Shown one piece after another: positions 57,512-64,000 of a stretch of 64,000 nucleotides of DNA (position 1 is its first letter; every line of letters starts with the position of its first letter). Source of the DNA: Gillisella vitis (GTDB taxonomy: Bacteria; Pseudomonadota; Alphaproteobacteria; Rhizobiales; Rhizobiaceae). The stretch lies in assembly GCA_009744235.1 (NCBI GenBank), contig WPHV01000004.1:410185-474184 (forward strand), read 5' to 3'. The position numbers and the translations under genes were made by a program. Under the pieces are notes generated by a model. It had not been told where the DNA came from. It saw only the letters and a list, made by a program, of their open reading frames with translations, and did no database searches.

Positions 57512-57997
57512 ATGACGATTCTTAGTATTTCCGTTAAGAATACATTAATCGACGGACGGCAGTCGGAGCGGGCCTTAATGATTCGCCGTGGCACGCAATT
57601 GCTCCTCGACCAGATGCGCCATGCCGTGCTGCCGGAGCTTTCGCTGGCCAGCGGCCGCCGGGCCGACTTGATCAGCGTCTCGGATAAGGGTGAAATCTGG
57701 ATTACCGAGATCAAATCCTCGATCGAGGATTTCCGGGTCGACCGCAAATGGCCAGACTATCGCCAGCATTGCGACCGGCTGTTTTTCGCCACGCTGCCCG
57801 ATGTACCGCAGGAGATTTTTCCATTGGATTGCGGCCTGATCGTTTCAGACGGCTATGGCGCGCATCTGTTGCGCGATGCGCCGGAACACAGGCTTGCCCC
57901 CGCCACCCGCAAATCCGTTATGCTGGCCTTTTCGCGTGCGGCGGCCCAGCGGTTGATGCGGGCCGAATGGGATGCCGCCCCGCAATTTCTGCCCTGA
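57512..57997 (+). CDS. mmcB: MmcB-family DNA repair protein (PD-(D/E)XK nuclease-like)
   Basis: A 161-residue protein. SGRRADLISVSDKGEIWITE followed by IKSS gives the D...ExK pattern of the PD-(D/E)XK superfamily, and LIDGRQSERALMIRRGTQLL matches the MmcB start. In Caulobacter MmcB is an SOS-linked protein needed after mitomycin C-type damage. The ATG at 57512 (MTILSISVKNTL, AGAGAAG upstream) is preferred; an in-frame ATG at 57437 would add 25 residues. It is divergent from the L,D-transpeptidase and convergent with actR. Confidence 0.87.
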   Translation: MTILSISVKNTLIDGRQSERALMIRRGTQLLLDQMRHAVLPELSLASGRRADLISVSDKGEIWITEIKSSIEDFRVDRKWPDYRQHCDRLFFATLPDVPQEIFPLDCGLIVSDGYGAHLLRDAPEHRLAPATRKSVMLAFSRAAAQRLMRAEWDAAPQFLP

Positions 57998-58016
57998 TGA
58001 TTTCGGCGCATGCTTG

Positions 58017-58592
58017 TTACTTAGGTGCGCGCTTGGCCAGAATGCGTTGCAGGGTGCGGCGGTGCATGTTCAGCCGCCTTGCAGTTTCCGAGACATTGCG
58101 CTCGCAGGCCTCATAGACCCGCTGGATGTGTTCCCAGCGCACCCGGTCGGCAGACATCGGATTTTCCGGCACATCGGCCTTTTCCCCTGGACGCTGGGTC
58201 AGGGCGTTGAAGACATCGTCGGCATCGGCAGGTTTCGACAGATAATCCACCGCGCCCAGTTTGACGGCGGTGACGGCGGTGGCAATATTGCCGTAGCCGG
58301 TCAGCACGATAATCCGCGTGTCGGTTCGGCTTTCGCGAATGGCCTGGATCACATCAAGACCATTGCCATCGCCAAGCCGCAGGTCGACCACGGCATATTT
58401 CGGTGCTGCGGTCTTGGCCTTGGCAATGCCTTCGGCCACGGAGGAGGCAATATCCACTTTAAAGCCGCGGGTTTCCATGGCGCGGGCCAGCCGTCGCAGA
58501 AAGGGCTGGTCGTCATCGACTATCAACAAGGTGGCGTCCGGGCCGAGATCGGCAGCGCCGTCTTCGTGGGTGATCGGCATATCCTGGGTCAT
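58017..58592 (-). CDS. actR: Redox response regulator ActR (RegA/PrrA family)
   Basis: A 191-residue two-domain regulator. The receiver domain has LLIVDDDQPFLRR and phosphoacceptor Asp70 in YAVVDLRLGDGNG; the C-terminal Fis-type helix-turn-helix is NVSETARRLNMHRRTLQRIL. RegA/PrrA/ActR regulators respond to redox state and, in rhizobia, to acid. It lies downstream of actS on the same strand, but 159 bases apart with a palindromic repeat in the gap, so it may have its own promoter. Confidence 0.94.
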   Translation of the reverse strand: MTQDMPITHEDGAADLGPDATLLIVDDDQPFLRRLARAMETRGFKVDIASSVAEGIAKAKTAAPKYAVVDLRLGDGNGLDVIQAIRESRTDTRIIVLTGYGNIATAVTAVKLGAVDYLSKPADADDVFNALTQRPGEKADVPENPMSADRVRWEHIQRVYEACERNVSETARRLNMHRRTLQRILAKRAPK

Positions 58593-58610
58593 GTTCTCTT
58601 AATCCCTAGA

Positions 58611-58654
58611 GCATTTCCAGGAAAAGTGGAAACCGGTTTTCCGTCCGGAAATGC
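58611..58654 (+). repeat. Rhizobial palindromic repeat, family 2, between actS and actR
   Basis: Outer arms GCATTTCC (58611-58618) and GGAAATGC (58647-58654), inner arms GGAAAA (58620-58625) and TTTTCC (58637-58642). The arm lengths and spacing equal those of the copy at 56456, with compensatory base changes in both stems. Confidence 0.85.
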
Positions 58655-58751
58655 GTAAAAACGACGAGCTAGAGCGTTGCTGCGATTCCATGAAGAGCAG
58701 AGACACTCTAGTGTCTGCAGCGTTATTGCGCACTCGCCTCTGTCGGTAAAG

Positions 58752-60056
58752 TCACTTTGTCGGTGTTTCCATTTCCCGGCGCGGCCAGCGCACTGTTACC
58801 CGTGCCCCCGGGTTGGAAACGCCCCGGTTTTCAAAGGTCAGGACAGCCCCGGAACGTTCCAGCAAGGTCTTGGCAATGAACAGGCCCAGCCCAAGCCCGC
58901 CCGCCCGCGCATCGCTTTTGCGGCTGGTGACATAAGGCTCGCCGATTCTCAGCAGGATATCGGGCGCAAAGCCTTCTCCATCGTCCTCGATCATGATCGT
59001 CACATGACGGTTGTCATGCTCTACCGTGATGGTGACCTGATCCCGAGCATAGTCCAGGGCGTTCTCGATCAGGTTGCCAAGTCCGTAGAGAATGCCGGGA
59101 TTGCGGTTACCCACCGGCTCGCTGGTGCGGTCCGAAACCTCAACTACCGTCAGCTTGATGCCGAAGTCCCGGTGAGGCGCGATCACTTCCTCAATCAAGG
59201 AAGAGAGCGGCAATTGCCGCATATGCGCCTCATCCTCGGCGGACAGGGTGGTCAACCGTTTGAGAATGTCGCGGCAACGTTCGCTCTGGCTGCGCAGCAA
59301 CTGGACATCCTCGCCAAACCGGGGGTCTTTACCCAATTCCCGTTCCATTTCCTTGGCAACGACGCTGATCGTCGCCAGAGGCGTCCCCAATTCATGGGCC
59401 GCTGCCGCCGCCAGTCCATCCAGCTGGGAAAGATGCTTTTCCTTTTGCAGCACCAATTCGGTTGCCGCCAGCGCATCGGCCAGAAGATTGGCTTCCTTGG
59501 ATACGCGATAGGCATAGAAAGCAGCAAAGGCGGTCATCGACACAATCGAGCACCAGATTGCCGTAAGCATCACAGGGCCGCCGCGATCGATATAGTCGGC
59601 ATACCAGGGCAGAGGAAAAGGCGTGAAAGCCTGCACCGAAATGCAGACCATCGCCAGGCCCAGCAAGGCCATGGAATGGCGCAGCGGCTGGGAGGCAAAA
59701 ACCACGATGACCGGTACGCAGATCAGCGGCGCGAAGGGATTGGCCAGTCCACCGGTGATGAACAGCAGCGCACCCATCTGGCAGAGATCCAGCGCCAGAA
59801 TCGCCAAGGTCCAGATCGGTTCCAGCCTCTGGGTGGACGGAAAGGCCAGTTGCAGCAGGAAATTCACCACTGCCAAGGCACCGATCAAGATGGCGGCGGC
59901 CAGTACCGGCATTGGAAATTGCAGAACCAGCGCGACAATTGCCAGGGTGATGGTCTGCCCTGCAACCGCCAGCCAGCGAAGCCGAACCAGCGTTTCAAGC
60001 CGCAATCTGCGGCTGGATGTACCAAAATGCATGCGAATATCCGTCTTTGCGCTCAT
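58752..60056 (-). CDS. actS: Redox sensor histidine kinase ActS (RegB/PrrB family)
   Basis: A 434-residue kinase with six predicted N-terminal transmembrane segments. GGLANPF (residues 102-108) is the quinone-sensing motif of RegB. The H-box is AAAAAHELGTPLATI (His221), and Cys261 in SERCRDILKRL corresponds to the redox-active cysteine of Rhodobacter RegB. The ATPase domain has NLIENALDYA, DDGEGF and GLGLGLFIA. It phosphorylates ActR. Retention of both redox elements suggests a functional redox sensor. Confidence 0.95.
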   Translation of the reverse strand: MSAKTDIRMHFGTSSRRLRLETLVRLRWLAVAGQTITLAIVALVLQFPMPVLAAAILIGALAVVNFLLQLAFPSTQRLEPIWTLAILALDLCQMGALLFITGGLANPFAPLICVPVIVVFASQPLRHSMALLGLAMVCISVQAFTPFPLPWYADYIDRGGPVMLTAIWCSIVSMTAFAAFYAYRVSKEANLLADALAATELVLQKEKHLSQLDGLAAAAAHELGTPLATISVVAKEMERELGKDPRFGEDVQLLRSQSERCRDILKRLTTLSAEDEAHMRQLPLSSLIEEVIAPHRDFGIKLTVVEVSDRTSEPVGNRNPGILYGLGNLIENALDYARDQVTITVEHDNRHVTIMIEDDGEGFAPDILLRIGEPYVTSRKSDARAGGLGLGLFIAKTLLERSGAVLTFENRGVSNPGARVTVRWPRREMETPTK

Positions 60057-60093
60057 TCACGTTTCCCCCCGCCCGTCCTCCTTCGGGCAAGGT

Positions 60094-62556
60094 CTATGTA
60101 CCACGCGGTTTGGCCCGTGTCGTGGGGGCAGCAGCCGCAGGGTCGTCCGGCCAGGGATGGCGGGGATAGCGCCCGCGCATGTCGGCACGCACGTCACTCC
60201 ACGATCCGGCCCAGAAACCGGGCAGGTCGCGGGTGGTCTGGATTGGCCGATGCGCTGGCGACGTCAGTTCCAGCAGCAGCGGCAACCGTCCGCCGCCAAT
60301 CGCCGGATGGGTTTTCAGGCCAAACAGCTCCTGAACGCGGATCGTCAGCTTCGGCTCGTCGCCGTCATACTGGATCGGATGGCTCATGCCGGTCGGCGCG
60401 GTAAAATGGGTCGGCGCCATCCGGTCCAGATCACGCTGCGCCTCGTAAGGCACCAGCGCCTTCAGCCCGTCGATGATGCCGCCCATGGAAATATCGGCAA
60501 GGCTGCGCACACCGGTCTGGAAGGGAATGAACCAGTCCTCAAGCCGATCCAGCAGGGCCTCGTCATGCATATCCGGCCAGGGTGCTCCGAGCGTGCGATG
60601 CAGAAAACCGATGCGCTGGCGCAATTGCTCGGCATTCTTGCTGAAATTCAGGCGTTCGAGGCCCAATTGCCGCAAACCCTCAGCCAGTGCCCTGGTGGCG
60701 CCTTCGCCACTGGGCCGCCCTAGCGGTGTTTCCTCCAGAATGATCGCACCGATCCGCTTGACCCGCCGCGCCCGGACCTGGCCGCTTGGCGGGTCGAAAA
60801 AGCTCTCATCGCCCTGAATGATTGCCGCTGGCAGGCTCTCTTCTATATCGGAAAGGCGGATTTCCGCCGCGCTGAGGATTCGCCCCTGCGCTGCCCGCCC
60901 GGTCAGATCGGCAATGACAAGCATATCGCTTGCCGCCAGTCGTTCGGTTTGCGCCAGTTCCGCGCCGCGCCCATTTGCCATGACATATCGCCCGGGTGCG
61001 CCCCGTTTCAGCGCGATCCGGTCTGGATAGGCATGTAAAAGCAGCATTCCGGCCAGGGCCGGGGTGGCGGCAGCCTGATGTTTCGGCAGGTCTTTCGTCA
61101 ACCGATCCGCCAGCTTGCGCGCTGCACCGGCTCGCTCGCCACGGTCCGACCGAAACCGGCGCAGGCGTTCTTCCAGATCGATATCCGTTCCACCCAATCC
61201 TTGTTCGGTCAGTAGAACGGCGATTTCGCTGGCTGTTTTGGCCTGTCCCTCTTCTGCGGCGGCAATCACCATGGCGGCAAGCCGCGGCGGCAGGCCAAGG
61301 CCGCGCATGATCTTGCCTTTGGCCGTCAAGTGTCCCTGATCATCCAGGGCGCTAAGAGCCAGCAGCAGGTTTCGCGCCTCCTTCAAGGCGGCGGCGGGCG
61401 GTTGATCGATAAAGGATAAGGCGGAAGCATCGGTCACGCCCCAATGGGCCATGTCCATCACCAGACCGGATAGATCGCTGGCGAGAATTTCCGGCGGGGT
61501 AAAGGCTGGCATCGCCGCCGTTTGACCCGCATGCCAGAGCCGGATGGCGATACCCGGCTCGGTTCGTCCGGCTCGCCCGGCCCGCTGATCGGCGGACGCC
61601 CGCGAAACACGGGTGGTTTCCAGTCGCGTGATACCGGTTGAGGGTTCATAGACTGGCAGGCGTTGCAGCCCGCTGTCGATGACGATCCGCACCCCATCGA
61701 TGGTGATCGAAGTTTCGGCAATCGATGTGGCCAGAACCACTTTGCGGGTTCCGGGGGCGGCGGGTTTGATGGCCTGATCCTGCTCGCCCTGCGAAAGATT
61801 GCCGTAAAGCGGCGCAATCAAAGTTGCGGTTGGCACCCGGCCCTCCAGCCGCTCCGCCACGCGGCGGATCTCGGCCTGTCCGGGCAGAAAGGCCAGGATC
61901 GACCCGCTTTCATGGGCATGGGCATCGAGAATAGCGCTGGTGACGCTGTCTTCGATCCGCTCGGTGCCGGGCCGGTCGCGGTGACGGATATCGATGGGAA
62001 AGCTGCGCCCCGCACTTTCCAGCACCGGTGGGTCCTGCATCAGGCCTGCCACCCGCTGCACATCCAGCGTCGCCGACATGACGATCAGCCGCAAATCGTC
62101 GCGCAGGGCCGATTGGCAATCCAATGCCAGCGCGAGACCGAAATCCGCATCCAGTGACCGTTCGTGAAATTCGTCAAACAGCACGGCGGCAATGCCTGAC
62201 AGTTCGGGATCCTCCAGAATCATCCGGGCAAATACGCCCTCCGTGACCACTTCAATCCGTGTCTTGGCAGAGATGCGGTTATCGAGCCGCATCCGGTAGC
62301 CCACGGTTTCACCGACAGTCTCACCGATCAGGGAGGCCATTCGGGAGGCCGCAGCACGCGCGGCCAGCCGCCTTGGCTCCAGCAGAATGATCCGGTTATC
62401 GCCCCGCCATGGCTGGTCAAGCAGGTAGAGTGGAACAAGCGTCGTTTTGCCTGCTCCCGGAGGGGCCGAAAGAACGGCACGGTTACCCTCTCGCAATGCC
62501 TTTGCCAAAGGAGGCAGGATTTCACTGACGGGATAAGGAGGAAGAGACAATGCCAT
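60094..62556 (-). CDS. hrpB: ATP-dependent helicase HrpB
   Basis: An 820-residue DEAH-type helicase. Motif I is SAPPGAGKTTLVPLYL, motif II LFDEFHERSLDAD, motif III SATLD, motif V SIAETSITIDGVRIVID, motif VI QRAGRAGRTEPG. The C-terminal HrpB domain runs to the end (LLLELTSPAHRPIQTTRDLP). The family's biological role is poorly defined. The ATG at 62556 is chosen; a GTG at 62571 is possible. It is upstream of actS on the same strand with a short gap. Confidence 0.94.
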   Translation of the reverse strand: MALSLPPYPVSEILPPLAKALREGNRAVLSAPPGAGKTTLVPLYLLDQPWRGDNRIILLEPRRLAARAAASRMASLIGETVGETVGYRMRLDNRISAKTRIEVVTEGVFARMILEDPELSGIAAVLFDEFHERSLDADFGLALALDCQSALRDDLRLIVMSATLDVQRVAGLMQDPPVLESAGRSFPIDIRHRDRPGTERIEDSVTSAILDAHAHESGSILAFLPGQAEIRRVAERLEGRVPTATLIAPLYGNLSQGEQDQAIKPAAPGTRKVVLATSIAETSITIDGVRIVIDSGLQRLPVYEPSTGITRLETTRVSRASADQRAGRAGRTEPGIAIRLWHAGQTAAMPAFTPPEILASDLSGLVMDMAHWGVTDASALSFIDQPPAAALKEARNLLLALSALDDQGHLTAKGKIMRGLGLPPRLAAMVIAAAEEGQAKTASEIAVLLTEQGLGGTDIDLEERLRRFRSDRGERAGAARKLADRLTKDLPKHQAAATPALAGMLLLHAYPDRIALKRGAPGRYVMANGRGAELAQTERLAASDMLVIADLTGRAAQGRILSAAEIRLSDIEESLPAAIIQGDESFFDPPSGQVRARRVKRIGAIILEETPLGRPSGEGATRALAEGLRQLGLERLNFSKNAEQLRQRIGFLHRTLGAPWPDMHDEALLDRLEDWFIPFQTGVRSLADISMGGIIDGLKALVPYEAQRDLDRMAPTHFTAPTGMSHPIQYDGDEPKLTIRVQELFGLKTHPAIGGGRLPLLLELTSPAHRPIQTTRDLPGFWAGSWSDVRADMRGRYPRHPWPDDPAAAAPTTRAKPRGT

Positions 62557-62637
62557 GGAATTGCGTATCACTGTATATGTCAGGGAAATCGAAACCGGCT
62601 CAACCGATCGGCAGCTCTTCCTTGAAAGAGGGTGCCT

Positions 62638-63594
62638 TCACAGCCGACCCTGCCGGGTCTTTACGGTTTCATACGCCAGAATGGCGCCTGCGAGATCTTC
62701 TAGCGCAGCCCCAACGGATTTGAACAGCGTAATTTCCTCTGCATGCTTTCGTCCAATGGCGGTGCCTCTGACAAGCTCCGCGAGTTCACCTTGAATCTGC
62801 TCTGCGGTCAGACTGCCATTGCGGAGCGGCTGTACGATATCGCCAGCCTCAGCCATCGCGCCCGCGCGGGTATCAACATAGACACGCGCCCTGCGAATTG
62901 CCGTATCATCTGCCTCGCGCATGACAGGCCGGAAACCGCCGACGAGATCGACATGGGCGCCAGGTTTCAGCCAGTCGCCCCGGATCAACGGATCGGTTGT
63001 CAGGGTGGCGCAGGAAATAATATCCGCCTGCCGAGCAACCTCTTCAAGCCCTGTCACAGCCCGAGCAGAAAAACCGAGCTCACGGGCTGCGGCTGCCGTT
63101 TCTTCTGCCTTGGCTGAATTGCGGCCCCAGATGGAAATCCGGGTGAGGGGCCTGATGGAAGCATGAGCTTCTATAAGATGGAGTGAAAGACGTCCCGTTC
63201 CCACCATCAGCATATGCGATGCATCCTCCCGCGCCAGATAGCTTGCCGCCAGCGCAGACGCCGCCGCAGTGCGCCGTGCCGTCAGAACCCCACCATCGAT
63301 AAGAGCCAGCATCACTCCTGTTTCGCCCGAGGTCAGAAGATAGCCTCCTTGCACGGCGGGAAGACCAGAGAGATGATTGTCTGGAAAAACCGAAACCAGT
63401 TTGACCCCGCAATATTTGCCGGGCAGCCAGGCCGGCATCAAGAGCAGGGTCGCATCGGCGCGTCCGGGTACCTCCACCGTATGATGATGTCGGACCGGCA
63501 TCCGGCAGTCGCATACGAACATATCCTTCAAGGCACCGATCAGATCAGCCCAACCCAGCGCATGCGCCGTTTCTTCCTCATTCAACACAAGCAT
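62638..63594 (-). CDS. Ornithine cyclodeaminase/mu-crystallin family protein
   Basis: A 318-residue NAD(P)-dependent protein. VKLVSVFPDNHLSGLPAVQG contains the substrate-binding Lys region, DGGVLTARRTAAASALAASY and MLMVGTGRLSLHLIEAHASI (Rossmann) are family hallmarks, and HVDLVGGFRPVMREAD contributes the catalytic Asp region. Members include ornithine cyclodeaminase, alanine dehydrogenase and delta-1-pyrroline-2-carboxylate reductase; which one this is cannot be told from sequence alone. The ATG at 63594 has GGAG seven bases upstream. It is divergent from an rRNA operon. Confidence 0.88.
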   Translation of the reverse strand: MLVLNEEETAHALGWADLIGALKDMFVCDCRMPVRHHHTVEVPGRADATLLLMPAWLPGKYCGVKLVSVFPDNHLSGLPAVQGGYLLTSGETGVMLALIDGGVLTARRTAAASALAASYLAREDASHMLMVGTGRLSLHLIEAHASIRPLTRISIWGRNSAKAEETAAAARELGFSARAVTGLEEVARQADIISCATLTTDPLIRGDWLKPGAHVDLVGGFRPVMREADDTAIRRARVYVDTRAGAMAEAGDIVQPLRNGSLTAEQIQGELAELVRGTAIGRKHAEEITLFKSVGAALEDLAGAILAYETVKTRQGRL

Positions 63595-63784
63595 AATGGT
63601 CTCCAAACCAATGATTGGTCAGAACCTTAGCAATTTCGCCCTTACGGAGAAGAAAAGAAGGTGTTTTAAGACGGTGATTCCCGTCGAAAACCGTTCCACA
63701 CGCAAATTTCCATAAAGTTTCTCTGATATTCCCGTTTATTTTCAATTATTTACGCGAAACGTCATAAAAGTTATAAAAACCGGT

Positions 63785-63813
63785 TTGACATATTGAGGGA
63801 GTGGGCCTAGAAA
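63785..63813 (+). promoter_or_regulatory. Probable rRNA operon promoter
   Basis: TTGACA (63785-63790), a 17-base spacer and TAGAAA (63808-63813) form a strong sigma-70-type promoter, preceded by an AT-rich upstream stretch (63690-63780) that could act as an UP element. The stretch 63595-63784 contains no gene. Confidence 0.7.
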
Positions 63814-64000
63814 CCGCCTCACAGCAAACGGAGCGGCGGCGCGGAAGCGACGAAGGGTTCTGTTGACTGTAAGATCACGATAGATTGGGCATTAGGCCTG
63901 GTTTTGCTGGGACCTTCGGGTTTCGGGTGAGGAAAGTTTTGACGGTTTTGGCTGTCTGTTATTTGACAATTGAAGATAGAAGAAAGAGAAACGTGGACGG
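63814..64000 (+). other. rRNA operon leader with boxA-like antitermination site
   Basis: The segment ends with TGTTATTTGACAATTGAAG then AGAAAGAGAAACGTGG, the leader found just before 16S rRNA in Rhizobiaceae. TGTTATTTGACA (63957-63968) matches nine of twelve bases of boxA (TGCTCTTTAACA). The 16S gene itself begins beyond the window. Confidence 0.75.

Overview
The window is ordinary-looking, GC-rich chromosomal DNA of a member of the Rhizobiaceae (Agrobacterium/Allorhizobium/Rhizobium group). The call rests on gene content and order: hemE next to a PPDK-regulator gene at the replication origin, chvI-chvG-hprK-PTS, ActS/ActR, an alphaproteobacterial AddAB pair, a TsaE-AmgK fusion, and a rhizobial rRNA leader at the right edge. 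Agrobacterium (Allorhizobium) vitis would fit, but the species is inference. No insertion sequence, prophage, CRISPR array or tRNA gene was seen.

Layout. 1-10 kb: rho (partial), hemJ and hemE read leftward; an AT-rich gap with a cluster of DnaA boxes (about 1910-2309) is the likely chromosomal oriC; then the PPDK regulator, maf, aroE, coaE and dnaQ read rightward, followed by secB/fxsA and a Tim44-like/mltA/smr/XRE cluster. 10-22 kb: gyrB, a nitroreductase, the PHB depolymerase phaZ, a DUF2852 protein, a YgjP-type metallopeptidase, trpFBA, accD and folC. 22-26 kb: an accessory patch (DUF2161 nuclease-like gene, truncated Ada-like regulator, EamA transporter, unknown gene), then trxA and a DUF1402 exported protein. 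26-34 kb: hslUV, hisB-hisH-hisA-hisF-hisE, coaA, a Tat-exported DUF3237 protein, arfB. 34-42 kb: pckA, the ChvI/ChvG acid-sensing system, hprK, a PTS EIIA, HPr and ahcY. 42-54 kb: a large PAS histidine kinase (DivL candidate), a TsaE-AmgK fusion, MurU, addB, addA. 54-64 kb: glcB, an L,D-transpeptidase, mmcB, actR/actS, hrpB, an ornithine-cyclodeaminase-like gene, and the promoter and leader of an rRNA operon whose 16S gene lies beyond the edge.

How it fits together. The window is an origin-proximal domain. Besides oriC it carries near-consensus parS sites (15/16 or 14/16 matches to TGTTTCACGTGAAACA) at 3760, 12743, 45818 and 56565, two of them inside coding sequence, and an isolated perfect DnaA box upstream of the DivL-like kinase. 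The most unusual local structure is at hisF. A diverged copy of its first 15 codons begins a 36-codon ORF that ends in a GTGA overlap with the hisF start. A 9-bp arm over the hisF ribosome-binding site can pair with either copy. The block from the DUF1402 gene to addA appears inverted relative to the order I recall for related rhizobia. A covarying small palindromic repeat supplies the last codons and the stop of glcB and recurs upstream of actR.
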